Shown: positions 21,532 through 31,710 of the stretch, piece after piece
How positions within the stretch are numbered: position 1 is the stretch's first letter
Layout of the letters: each line of letters starts with the position of its first letter
NCBI GenBank assembly: GCA_029582165.1
Contig: CM055889.1
Coordinates: forward strand, 9,818,341 to 9,882,340
Origin: Portulaca oleracea
Lineage: Eukaryota > Streptophyta > Magnoliopsida > Caryophyllales > Portulacaceae
Direction of reading: 5' to 3'
DNA: 64,000 nucleotides
Program-made: the position numbers and the translations under genes
The notes under the pieces: model-generated
Told to the model about the DNA's origin: nothing
Seen by the model: only the letters and a program-made list of their open reading frames with translations
Databases searched by the model: none

Positions 21532-23102
21532 ATTATCTATCTCCTTATCATCTGTTCTTCCATAATTATTATCATTGATCTTCGTAATCATTCCTAAATT
21601 CATTCCAAGTAACCTTTTAATATCAAGGAACAAATCAAGTAGCTAATAAACTTGCTAAATTAGCTCGATAAGAAAGTTCTTAATGTAATGAATCTTGATG
21701 AACCTCTCATGGAGGTTCAATACTTACTCCACGCGGATCATATGTGAGTCTGTGACCTCTTTGCTAGTTGCTACATAATGCACTTTTAAATTATGAATAA
21801 TAGGAGGCCTCCCCTTCCTTTTCCACCAAAAACATGAAAAAAAAAATTGGAGGTTTAAAATTCATATTTAAGCTTCTTAATAATATAATACTCCCTTTAT
21901 TTCTTTTTATCAGTCTTATTTTTATGATATTTTTATTGTCTTTTGAAAACGAAGGGGAAAATCAATATCACCAAAATTTATAAAATAATCCGTAAAAAAA
22001 TGTATTAATGTGCATAATTAAAATAAAAATTCAAGTTTGACTCGATGAATATTAATAGGTAAATAAAAAAAAAGTAGTTATTAAATGGCAAAGTATCGTA
22101 CATTGACCAGGATGCTCACACTTTAGATGTGTTAGTCACGGCCCATAATGTGAGGCCATTCACAATCACCATAGTCCAATAATTTGCATTATCCTATTCC
22201 TTTTATTTATTACTCGTCTAGAAGAAAGCGTGCGTTGCGCACGGTAAGTATATTATAAGATGAATTGGTCTGAGTGCATTATTGTCCAATACCCTCAAAG
22301 TTCAATGTATTAGAGTCCAAGAAAAAAGTTCGGTCGTTATTGTCAAATCTGCAAGTTGATGTATTATCATCCAATAATTCTAAAGGAAAAAAAGTATTCC
22401 TGTATCAATTTCAATTTAAAAGCGTGTAAATTTTTGAAAAAAATTGACTAATTTTGGTAATGTGTAATACGAGTATTTATTATATGATTTGGAAAAGTTT
22501 TAAAATTTTACATCTCCCAACACCTTGTCAACCAATATTTACGAAAAACTTACCTAATCTAAATCAACCATCCAAAGAACAAAGTAAATAAAATAATAAA
22601 ACTATTGAATAAACGTTCAAATGGGTAAATTCATTAAATGTCGAACAATACATCAACAACACTTAAAGCAAAGTAAGTGCAAAGTTCTAGCATAGGCATT
22701 AAGTAACAAAATAAAAGATAAATTAACAAATAAAATAATTAAGCCATAAAAAGACTCTCAACTTGAGAGTATTTGCTAAAATATCATTTAAATAGTAATA
22801 CTCTTTGTATTTTGAATAGTAAAAGTATATGTAAAATTTTTATTTAAGGATTGAAATAAAATGAAAAAAAATAACAAAAATCCTAGGAAATAACCCCTAA
22901 AGTTTGACAAAATTACCAAAATGTAATTGAAATAGTAAATATGCATTCCTACTTTTAAATATTTAAGGATTTCCCTTTTCTACATTAGATGACAATAATG
23001 ATATGCATGTTGAAATAATTTCCACAAATGCTCCTATGGAAGTCCAAAAGTTAATTTCATAATCTTTTATTACTCCCTCTGTTCCATAATAATTGTCATT
23101 GA
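21526..23102. repeat. Segmental duplication, copy 2, proximal part
   Basis: Second copy of the block at 6540-7320 and 11003-11200, including the decayed LINE RNase H end (about 21626-21845) and 'cacggcccataatgtgagg' at about 22138. It is interrupted by the Helitron-like insert at 22218-22969. Confidence 0.75.
22218..22969 (-). mobile_element. Helitron-like insertion, non-autonomous, 752 bp
   Basis: Read on the minus strand, the insert starts TC directly after an A. It ends with a 6-bp perfect hairpin (CGTGCG-CAA-CGCACG, 22229-22243), seven bases and CTAG (22218-22221), which is the Helitron 3' signature. The paralogous site at about 11122-11132 is empty. Five extra bases lie between CTAG and the expected T of the target, so the right boundary is not perfect. 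No Rep/helicase ORF. Confidence 0.6.
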
Positions 23103-23565
23103 GGCCCTATTTTTTTTATGCGGTAACTTGCAGTGCGGTACCGCACCGCACCACATCGCACTCACACTACTCAATATTCTACCATATTTCACCACACTGC
23201 ACCACACTTTATCACAATCATTACCAAAATATTTTCTTATTTTTCTCTCTCCTCACTTTTCTCCTCTACTTTTTACATTCTCTACCCCACCTACCACAAC
23301 TTCCACCACAACTCACCACGACCCACCACACTTCACCACACTTTTTCAAATTTCATCGCACCGCACCATTACCACACCATTACCACACTACACTACTAGG
23401 GCCGACCCTAGGGGTAGGCCCGGGGGCAACCGCCCAAGGCCCAGCGTGTTTTGAAAAAATTGCTTTGCTTTTTAGGGGCCCCCAACAGCCCAATCAAAAT
23501 TGGTACAGGGCCTCACTGCCCACCGTATAAAAAATCCCCATACTATTATATACTTATATGACTAT

Positions 23566-23820
23566 CCCTGTATGACACAATACCTTCAATCCATAGAAAA
23601 AAACACTTTCAAATTTTTTAATACATGAAACCACCGACAATACACTGAGTACATTCAGGATATCAAAATAGTAATCTTTGGTTATCAATATAGTAATCCT
23701 TTGTTAACATATATTACTAAACATGGATGGATGTACTCGGTGTATTGTCGGTGGTTATCATGTATTAAAAACTTTTAAAGTGTTTATTCTACGGATTGAA
23801 GGTATTGTGTCATACAAGGC
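23566..23820. repeat. Perfect-style hairpin, arms about 85 bp
   Basis: The left arm ('tatgacacaataccttcaat...accaccgacaatacac') and right arm ('gtgtattgtcggtggt...attgaaggtattgtgtcata') are inverses with few mismatches, around a short 'aatctttggttatcaatatag' centre. A transcript would fold into a long hairpin. Confidence 0.75.
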
Positions 23821-23982
23821 TTGTCATATTAATGTACAAGGATTATCATATTAATATTCAAGGCATATTAATATCCAAGGTTTATTAATATCCAAGGTTT
23901 ATTGTATTGTTATCCAAATCTTACTATATTGTTATCCAATGTCAACGTATATGACGAACCATTATTCATTCATTCATTTGAA

Positions 23983-24045
23983 GAAGAAGAAGAAGAAGAA
24001 GAAGAAGAAGAAGAAGAAGAAGAAGAAGAAGAAGAAGAAGAAGAG
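23983..24045. repeat. (GAA)n microsatellite
   Basis: About 20 GAA units. A reverse-complement (TTC)n tract follows at about 24240-24288, so the two can pair as an inverted repeat. Confidence 0.95.
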
Positions 24046-24239
24046 GTTCTGTGAATTATAATTCATTATTCATTCGTAGACAAGTGTAAAGAAACCAAAA
24101 AAGAGCAACTCACTCCCAAAAGCAAAAATTATACAAATTATTGATGTTTTACTGTAAAAAGTAAAAATAAATTATACAAATTCTTCTTTTTCTTCGATTT
24201 CTTCTTCTTTCTCTTTCTTCTGCTTCTTCTTCTACTTCG

Positions 24240-24288
24240 ATTTCTTCTTCTTCTTCTTCTTCTTCTTCTTCTTCTTCTTCTTCTTCTT
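24240..24288. repeat. (TTC)n microsatellite
   Basis: About 16 TTC units, inverse of the GAA tract 200 bp upstream. Confidence 0.95.
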
Positions 24289-24631
24289 TTGCACCCCATT
24301 GAACCCCATCTTTCTCTTCCATTGAACCCTATCTTTCTCTTACAAAAAAACTCAACCGGTTTTTACATTGGAACCAAAAAAAAAAAAAAAAAAAAAAACA
24401 CATGGTATGCCTACTCATCATTTTGGGCCCCATGTTTAATTGTAAATTGGAACCTCCATGTCCTCATAAGACCATTAGGTCAATTTGCTTGTTGGGCCGT
24501 CATTCAAGGTCAATAATCCATTAATTAATTGATTGATTAATTTTTGGTTGAATATATATTTTAGCTTAGAAGGTTTTCATTATAAATTTTGGGTAAGTAT
24601 AAGGTTGAAAGACATGATATTAATTGATTCA

Positions 24632-24842
24632 TGTGCCAAATTTATGGATAAAAAGCAGTTGGGTAAAAGTTAATTTTTGATAATTTTTGGTAGTTTTTGG
24701 TAACTTTTGGTAACATTTGGCAAAGTTTACACTGATATATCAAAATTATTTTTTTTTTGTTTTTTAACTTTGGTAAATTTAGTAAATTTAGGCAAAAACT
24801 AGTAAATTTTGATAAATTGAAGTTACCTATGAATTTGACAGG
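24632..24842. mobile_element. MITE family 'ATGGGTAA', copy 3
   Basis: Ends 'tgccaaatttatgg' and 'cctatgaatttgacagg' are inverses. Same 'ttttggtaac' interior as the copies at 12085 and 20542. Confidence 0.55.
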
Positions 24843-25351
24843 CCTTCAGTGTGAATTTTGGTTTGTACAGTCAATTTGAGTAAGCAGGTGAAAATACAAT
24901 AATGGTTAGTCATTGGAATATTGAGGAGATTAATTTATTAAAAGGAAGACGCATAGCATGTATAATTTATTAATTTTGACGACTAATCTAGAATCTAATG
25001 GGAATGAGATATCTTCAATTTGACCCCTTTTAATTTTAGGCCGTTGTTGTTTCTCTTACAACCAAAGGCTTAATTTTTTATTACTATGTAAATTATGTAT
25101 AGATTCCATATGAACAGCGATTTCCCAAATGTTATTCTAATTTGGTATTTATTACTAACTTTACGCGTCTCTCTTGCCATGGTTTATATATTACCTAGTA
25201 TATAGATTCATTTTAAATATACAATTAGTAGCGGTGGATTTAGTTAACTTATTGTCTAAAATTGTTACATTTACCTAGTTAGTTGTTATTGTTTGACACT
25301 TTTTTGGTATTGGCTAACATTAAATGTTAGACGTTTTTTTAAGAGGGCCCC

Positions 25352-26945
25352 AGATGTATGCAAGGTCGCTAGGATCAGAGTGATGACCTCATAGACACCA
25401 AGCGGACACACAAAACTGGGAATCTGGGACCTCACAACAGAAAATCGAATGCAAACAGTTCAAAATAGGGTTCAAATGAACAATAATCGAATGGATGAAA
25501 TGGGTGAAGTGTGAAATATGATTAAATGAGCAAGAACAACACGAATAACCTCCTCCAAGATAGAACTCGGTTCACCATGCACCAAATGACATCAAATGGA
25601 TTGAAATGGATAATGTGGGATTGGAAAAACAGAAAAGAAAAGATAGGCTTGAGCTCAAGCTGATACAGGCACACCACAGCTAGAACACAAGGGCAATGGA
25701 CTCGATTACCTCAATGGATACAGTCGCACCACCATTGAAGTCACCAAGCTCTACACCCACCACAAGGATTGCCAAATCCTTGATACTGTAGTAGAATTAA
25801 CCAAATTTGAGAGTTTAACGTCACTCACAAACAAGAGGCTCAATAAGGCACTCAAATCTCATGTTTCATATCATCAAGTTGTTGAATACAATGACCTCAC
25901 AGTGGGTATATATAAACCCAACTGAGATATCTAATTAGGAGTTTCTTGAGCAAAAAGAAAACGTCCTAAACTTGCTTAATTAAACTAATTACATCAAAAA
26001 TAAGATAAAATGTAACTAACTTATGAAGCTTCTAGAACAATAATAATGAGGGCTAATAAAAACGTCACACATGGCACCTTCATGAAGCTTCTAGAACAAT
26101 TGGAAGGCTCTAGAAACATCACACATGGTGCTTTCTCATTTGGAGCAGCATTCCTCACGTGGGCAAGGCTGGATAATCACCTTACGAGCTGGAAGGACCT
26201 CAACAGCTCGAAAGTGATGTCTTCATAGAGGGCCTCAATGACAAGCACCTCACTGAATCGGAAAGACCTCAACAACTCAGGAAGTGAAGTAAAAAAGGTG
26301 CAAATAGTCTTCCTCCAGTAGGGAACATCTTTGGACGTCCAAATTCTCAGCAGACTCAAGATGGAGGTCCTCATGCGCATATTCAGATTGCATAAAAGAT
26401 TAATGACCTCCCATAAGTAGAAGATGACGCAACCCAAGTGAAAAGACCAAAATGACCTTGCTGAAACACCAAAAGACAAGTTGATCCCGAATGAGGTCCT
26501 CATGCACGTACCCAGTTTGCAATAGTTGTGCAGAATGCAAACGACCTCCAAATGGATCAACCTTTGGCATTTAGGAAAGCTCAATAATACACTTCCTTGA
26601 CATCCAAAGAGAAGAGAATCACAGCCCAAGTTGAAAAGAACAATCAGTTCCAAATAAAGGTCCTCAATAAGGACAACTGACTCCAAATAAACGTCCTCAA
26701 TGCATGCCCAGATTGAAATAGTTCTGTGGAGCCCAAATGACCTTCGGACCATGTAAGCTTGGACATTATGATCAACCACCAATGGACCAAATGTGAGTGA
26801 GGCCTCAATTCTGAAGTATTGAGACAATAGAGATGGCCTCACATCAGGCGGATGACCTTTGATATAGTCAAGGACCTTCTGGGATTCATGGATGGCCTCA
26901 AAGCATGCTGACACCAAATGAGGTTGTGAGGGCTGATCTCCATCA
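25352..26945 (-). repeat. 3' LTR of the gypsy element
   Basis: Minus-strand start TGATGGAGATCAGC, end GCATACATCT, where the last base of the usual CA end is mutated. 1594 bp, against 1593 bp in the partner. The single length difference is one G in 'gtgagggctg'. The long internal ORF of the element runs 769 bp into this LTR. Confidence 0.93.
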
Positions 26946-29182
26946 TTCCCCCCAAGTTGAGAAAAGTTTGTCCTCAAACTTGGAAGGTCCTCTACCACAG
27001 AATAATATGGCCTCAAAGATATACACCAAAAATAGTATGGCCTCAAGGACATTGAACCGCCTCCAAAAGGATCAAGTTCAATCTGCTCAAAACAAGAACA
27101 ATACATTCGGCTCTCGAACCGCATTAGGACATTGTGAACACAAAGTATATCAAAATATTTCACCAAGGTTTCATTCGTTGGCAAACGAACATTGATTATT
27201 CCAAGGACCTCAAAGGAACTTTCTGCTCTTGGAACCAACCTCCCTTTCCTCTTGGATCGAAATCTGTCCTTCTTTAAGTAGATCCAAACAAGATCACCCG
27301 GTAGAAAACCCAACTTCTTCTTTCTCTTGTGAGCAAAATCATGAAATTTAGCTCCCTTCTTCCATTCATGGTGAAACTCATATTCAGGAGGTAAGCCATG
27401 GGGTTTTTCTTTTGGAAACACATGAGGATAGTGTTCCAAAGGATGGGTAAGGAGGGGGTGGCTATTTGAGGGGCTAAGTTTTGTGGCTAGGCAAATAAGG
27501 TCCTCATGGGCACTAAACTTGGGATGTTTAGTAACCAAAGGGGTAACCAAACTAGGTTCACAAACCAAATGCTCCTTGGGTATAACAAGCTGGAATGGTT
27601 TCAAAGGAGTGAGGTCAATCTTTTTGTGGCTGGATAACAAAGGATAGTCATCAGTTCTTCCCTTGTTGAATAGGAAGTTATTTGGTATGAGGGGTTTTTG
27701 TGGGGCTTTTGGGGCTGTTTTGTGGGTTAAGGACAGTGGGGGTTTCAGTGGTGGGTTTATGGTAGGATTAATGATGAACCAAGGTTGGTAAGGAATGTGC
27801 ATAATAGTGCTTGACTGTCTGGAGGGCCTCAAGACAGAACACCTGACAATTTGAGCAAAAGGATATGCAACAGTAGCACGACTTCCTTCATCAATGGTTA
27901 AGGGACAATCATTACCATTGTTAACACAACTCAAATGAAAGTTGTCCTCCCTGTACTTCTGACCTTCATGCATAGAAGAACCACTAAGGGCTCTTCTCAT
28001 CACTAGCATTTCAATTTCTTCATCATAAACCAAATCTCCAAAAAACTCTTTCTCACATTCTTCTTCCAATTCTGGTTCATGTACATCAGAACTACCAAGG
28101 ACCCTTTTAACAACAAGCATTTCTTTTATTATAAACATCCAAGGTATACTTCCCAATATAGAACATATGATCAAGGCCTTAACAACATTCCACACTAATC
28201 CACAACAAGCATCATCAAGGCTCACAAAATCAAGATAATATGACTTCACTGCTATTCCACTATCTTGACTCAACCAAAGTTGTATAATCACGATAACCTT
28301 CTCAACACAACACCAAAGCACATGAAATTTCACAAAACATGCATTCATGAAACTCCAAAATATTCTCAAGTATGCTTCATTCATGCCCATCAAAATAATG
28401 TAGTAAGGAAATTCTTGAGGTCCCATACCTTGACCAAAATATTGAACTCCAATCAACTTGAAAAGAATCAAGGTCGGAAAATCAACATCACCAGTAAAAA
28501 CAATGAGCTCCTCCACTGAGTTTGTTTGGGGCTTGATACTCCATTCATCATACTTTGATCTCCTTCGCTTCCACCTCTTCCTCTTTGGTCTTCTTGTCAC
28601 CTCCAAGTTCACCCATAGAAGTGACCTTGGTTGGAAATAAACCAACTCAACATTGAAGCCACTGGAAGCTTCATCCTCCATTCTCATCCTTGTAGCACCT
28701 AAAGATGACATGATGTTCAAATTCACGAGTTGAGGTTCAGATTCTGCCAATGTCACTGGCTGACAGAACCCTGAGGTCATTGGTTGTGTCAAGGACAGAC
28801 AGTCCTCAACCTCCTTATCACAGACAGGATCCTCCAAAGGTTCACACTCTTCTTCATCTTCATACACATCAAAAATAGGAGGGTGATTAAAATTAACCTC
28901 GTGTTCATCCTCTTGTTCAGCCTCTTGAGATTGAACCTCAAATGAAAAAATGGCCTCAACAACTTCTGTGGCATCATGAATCTCAGGTTCCTCTCTAATT
29001 TGATGTTTCTCTTCTTGAATCAAAGGTGGTTCACATGACTTCCAGGGATTATAAATAAATTCATACCAAAATAAATCCATCTCCACTTGTAACATATTGA
29101 TTCCACGCCTCAATCTCCTTAATCTCCTTTCCTCCTTCAAAATTTGCTCACTCTTTCGAGATGAAGACTTGTTGAAAGTCAT
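26177..29182 (-). CDS. Gypsy gag/pol deletion-derivative ORF, 1001 codons
   Basis: A single uninterrupted frame. The N-terminal about 200 residues are charged and acidic and not recognised; a hydrophobic stretch follows near residues 290-370. At about residues 388-440 (MLVMRRAL, then NFHLSC, then LTIDEGSR) it matches the run-up to and active-site region of a gypsy aspartic protease, with the catalytic Asp kept but the usual IDGGSC motif changed. A proline-rich linker leads to HVFPKEKPHGLPP (about 585), which is the lead-in to gypsy reverse transcriptase. The frame then jumps directly to an integrase C-terminal segment (GDLVWIYLKKDRF, about 628-640) and the chromovirus-like end (DPFGGG, about 705). 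The rest reads into the 3' LTR. RT, RNase H and integrase core are missing without loss of frame. Whether it is translated is unknown. Confidence 0.75.
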   Translation of the reverse strand: MTFNKSSSRKSEQILKEERRLRRLRRGINMLQVEMDLFWYEFIYNPWKSCEPPLIQEEKHQIREEPEIHDATEVVEAIFSFEVQSQEAEQEDEHEVNFNHPPIFDVYEDEEECEPLEDPVCDKEVEDCLSLTQPMTSGFCQPVTLAESEPQLVNLNIMSSLGATRMRMEDEASSGFNVELVYFQPRSLLWVNLEVTRRPKRKRWKRRRSKYDEWSIKPQTNSVEELIVFTGDVDFPTLILFKLIGVQYFGQGMGPQEFPYYIILMGMNEAYLRIFWSFMNACFVKFHVLWCCVEKVIVIIQLWLSQDSGIAVKSYYLDFVSLDDACCGLVWNVVKALIICSILGSIPWMFIIKEMLVVKRVLGSSDVHEPELEEECEKEFFGDLVYDEEIEMLVMRRALSGSSMHEGQKYREDNFHLSCVNNGNDCPLTIDEGSRATVAYPFAQIVRCSVLRPSRQSSTIMHIPYQPWFIINPTINPPLKPPLSLTHKTAPKAPQKPLIPNNFLFNKGRTDDYPLLSSHKKIDLTPLKPFQLVIPKEHLVCEPSLVTPLVTKHPKFSAHEDLICLATKLSPSNSHPLLTHPLEHYPHVFPKEKPHGLPPEYEFHHEWKKGAKFHDFAHKRKKKLGFLPGDLVWIYLKKDRFRSKRKGRLVPRAESSFEVLGIINVRLPTNETLVKYFDILCVHNVLMRFESRMYCSCFEQIELDPFGGGSMSLRPYYFWCISLRPYYSVVEDLPSLRTNFSQLGGNDGDQPSQPHLVSACFEAIHESQKVLDYIKGHPPDVRPSLLSQYFRIEASLTFGPLVVDHNVQAYMVRRSFGLHRTISIWACIEDVYLESVVLIEDLYLELIVLFNLGCDSLLFGCQGSVLLSFPKCQRLIHLEVVCILHNYCKLGTCMRTSFGINLSFGVSARSFWSFHLGCVIFYLWEVINLLCNLNMRMRTSILSLLRIWTSKDVPYWRKTICTFFTSLPELLRSFRFSEVLVIEALYEDITFELLRSFQLVR

Positions 29183-29376
29183 GGCTGCTGGTTTTTTATG
29201 TGGCTATGTGTTTAGGCTGATTTGGGATGTGTTTAGGCTTATTTGGGATGTGTTTAGGCTCAAAGAAATCAGAAACGAATCACCAAAATGGAAGCTAGCT
29301 CGGCAACCTCCTGAGGTATTCTACTACTGCCCAACATCATAAACAACACCAATAACTCCCTCAAGGATGAAACTCA

Positions 29377-29388
29377 GCTCTGATACCA
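29377..29388 (-). other. Primer-binding site, initiator Met-tRNA type
   Basis: Minus-strand TGGTATCAGAGC, complementary to the 3' end of plant tRNA-iMet, three bases inside the 5' LTR. It sets the orientation of the element. Confidence 0.92.
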
Positions 29389-29391
29389 AGT

Positions 29392-30984
29392 TGATGTATG
29401 CAAGGTCGCTAGGTTCAGAGTGATGACCTCATAGACACCAAGCGGACACACAAAACTGGGAATCTGGGACCTCACAACAGAAAATCGAATGCAAACAGTT
29501 CAAAATAGGGTTCAAATGAACAATAATCGAATGGATGAAATGGGTAAGGTGTGAAATATGATTGAATGAGCAAGAACAACACGAATAACCTCCTCCAAGA
29601 TAGAACTCGGTTCACCATGCACCAAATGACATCAAATGGATTGAAATGGATAATGTGGGATTGGAAAAACAGAAAAGAAAAGATAGGCTTGAGCTCAAGC
29701 TGATACAGGCACACCACAGCTAGAACACAAGGGCAATGGACTCGATTACCTCAATGGATACAGTCGCACCACCATTGAAGTCACCAAGCTCTACACCCAC
29801 CACAAGGATTGCCAAATCCTTGATACTGTAGTAGAATTAACCAAATTTGAGAGTTTAACGTCACTCACAAACAAGAGGCTCAATAAGGCACTCAAATCTC
29901 ATGTTTCATATCATCAAGTTGTTGAATACAATGTCCTCACAGTGGGTATATATAAACCCAACTGAGATATCTAATTAGGAGTTTCTTGAGCAAAAAGAAA
30001 ACGTCCTAAACTTGCTTAATTAAACTAATTACATCAAAAATAAGATAAAATGTAACTAACTTATGAAGCTTCTAGAACAATAATAATGAGGGCTAATAAA
30101 AACGTCACACATGGCACCTTCATGAAGCTTCTAGAACAATTGGAAGGCTCTAGAAACATCACACATGGTGTTTTCTCATTTGGAGCAGCATTCCTCACGT
30201 GGGCAAGGCTGGATAATCACCTTACGAGCTGGAAGGACCTCAACAGCTCGAAAGTGATGTCTTCATAGAGGGCCTCAATGACAAGCACCTCACTGAATCG
30301 GAAAGACCTCAACAACTCAGGAAGTGAAGTAAAAAAGGTGCAAATAGTCTTCCTCCAGTAGGGAACATCTTTGGACGTCCAAATTCTCAGCAGACTCAAG
30401 ATGGAGGTCCTCATGCGCATATTCAGATTGCATAAAAGATTAATGACCTCCCATAAGTAGAAGATGACGCAACCCAAGTGAAAAGACCAAAATGACCTTG
30501 TTGAAACACCAAAAGACAAGTTGATCCCGAATGAGGTCCTCATGCACGTACCCAGTTTGCAATAGTTGTGCAGAATGCAAACGACCTCCAAATGGATCAA
30601 CCTTTGGCATTTAGGAAAGCTCAATAATACACTTCCTTGACATCCAAAGAGAAGAGAATCACAGCCCAAGTTGAAAAGAACAATCAGTTCTAGATAAAGG
30701 TCCTCAATAAGGACAACTGACTCCAAATAAACGTCCTCAATGCATGCCCAGATTGAAATAGTTCTGTGGAGCCCAAATGACCTTCGGACCATGTAAGCTT
30801 GGACATTATGATCAACCACCAATGGACCAAATGTGAGTGAGGCCTCAATTCTGAAGTATTGAGACAATAGAGATGGCCTCACATCAGGCGGATGACCTTT
30901 GATATAGTCAAGGACCTTCTGGGATTCATGGATGGCCTCAAAGCATGCTGACACCAAATGAGGTTGTGAGGCTGATCTCCATCA
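29392..30984 (-). repeat. 5' LTR of the gypsy element
   Basis: TG...CA ends intact (TGATGGAGATCAGC to GCATACATCA). 1593 bp, about 99.4% identical to the 3' LTR by my count. It contains a 246-codon open frame at 30217-30957 that mirrors the tail of the internal ORF. Confidence 0.93.
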
Positions 30985-31320
30985 GCCCCAATCTAAAAAT
31001 CGATTTGTTCTGCAGCTCGGGGCCCCGAAAATGTAAGAACAGGACCTGCGCACCGCACCATATAAAAGAACGGAGCCTTAGTTGACTTTTAAAGTTTTCA
31101 ATGACATTATTTGATTGGTAAGGTTTCATATAATACTTTCTTAATAATTATAACATTATACTTTTAGTATTTTTGTCACGAATCTAATGATAATTTTATA
31201 TAACAAGTCAATGTATATATTGAAAAATTTATGATCAAAACTTTGTTAATTTGACGGCACAATTTTAAAAAATGACAAATATGGAACGGAGAGATTAATT
31301 AATATTGGTTAAAACATTAA

Positions 31321-31710
31321 GGCCCAGTTCTTTTGTTAGGTTGATTCTAACTCTCTTAACTTATTCTAACTTATCCCAACTTATCCCAACTTTACGCAAT
31401 TTCCCAAAAAAGTATCCAATGTAAAAACATAATTCCCCATAAAAACAGTATAATTTATTCTAACTTATCCAAACCTAACTTTCTTAACTTGAAAATAACT
31501 CATCCAAAGAACAGAGCTTTGAAAGTTAGGATAATTACGTTTGGAAGTTAGAATAAGTTAGGATAAATTATCATGTATTTTTGGGGAATTGTGTTTTTAG
31601 AGTTGATGTTTTTATGAGGAATTGTGTTAGGTTGGGATAAGTTATGATAAGTCAGGATAAGTTGGAATAAGTTAGGAGAATTAGAACCAACCTAACAAAA
31701 GAACAGAGCC
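31321..31710. mobile_element. Tourist-like MITE with 31-bp inverted ends and TAA target
   Basis: Left GGCCCAGTTCTTTTGTTAGG and right CCTAACAAAAGAACAGAGCC are near-perfect inverses. TAA is present at 31318-31320 and 31711-31713. The interior repeats 'ttattctaacttatcc' and its inverse many times. The paralogous site near 11432 ('aaaacatgaatgg') is empty. Confidence 0.88.

Larger units (their letters stand above)
25352..30984 (-). mobile_element. Complete but non-autonomous Ty3/gypsy retrotransposon
   Basis: Two long terminal repeats (25352-26945 and 29392-30984) flank a 2446-bp interior. A 5-bp duplication, GCCCC, abuts both ends (25347-25351 and 30985-30989). On the minus strand a primer-binding site TGGTATCAGAGC, matching initiator-methionine tRNA, lies at 29377-29388, three bases from the 5' LTR. 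A purine tract GGGGGGAA is at 26946-26953. The LTRs differ at about ten bases and one indel over 1.59 kb, so the insertion is young. The interior lacks reverse transcriptase, RNase H and integrase core, so it depends on a partner element. Confidence 0.93.
23397..31048. mobile_element. hAT-like non-autonomous transposon, split by a gypsy element
   Basis: The left end TAGGGCCGACCCTAGGGG with subterminal 'ttttaggggccccc' is mirrored by the right end 'tcggggccccgaaaa...aggacctg' (to 31048). The retrotransposon at 25352-30984 splits it, so the element itself is about 2.0 kb. The GC-rich 'gggccc' ends resemble plant hAT elements. An 8-bp target duplication is not evident, and there is no transposase ORF. 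Class is tentative. Confidence 0.4.
23103..31077. mobile_element. Tourist-like MITE, copy C, split by later insertions
   Basis: The left piece (23103-23396) starts GGCCCTATTTTTTTTATGCG and is full of 'caccgcacc' and 'caccacac' strings. The right piece (31049-31077) ends 'accatataaaagaacggagcc'. Together they match copies A and B. The flanking triplets are TGA and TTA. Everything between is later insertion. Confidence 0.65.

Noticed and set aside
21259..21633. Minus-strand ORF of 124 aa
   Set aside because: Shadow of the pseudogene and flanking repeat on the opposite strand; no domain.
23093..23530. Three overlapping His/Thr/Pro-rich ORFs
   Set aside because: All three frames are open because the MITE is a CAC/ACC-rich low-complexity sequence. 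Protein composition is absurd (HHT and FHH runs).
26177..29182. Host gene of 1001 aa
   Set aside because: It lies inside a retrotransposon with LTRs, PBS and target duplication. It matches gypsy protease and integrase ends, and it reads into the LTR.
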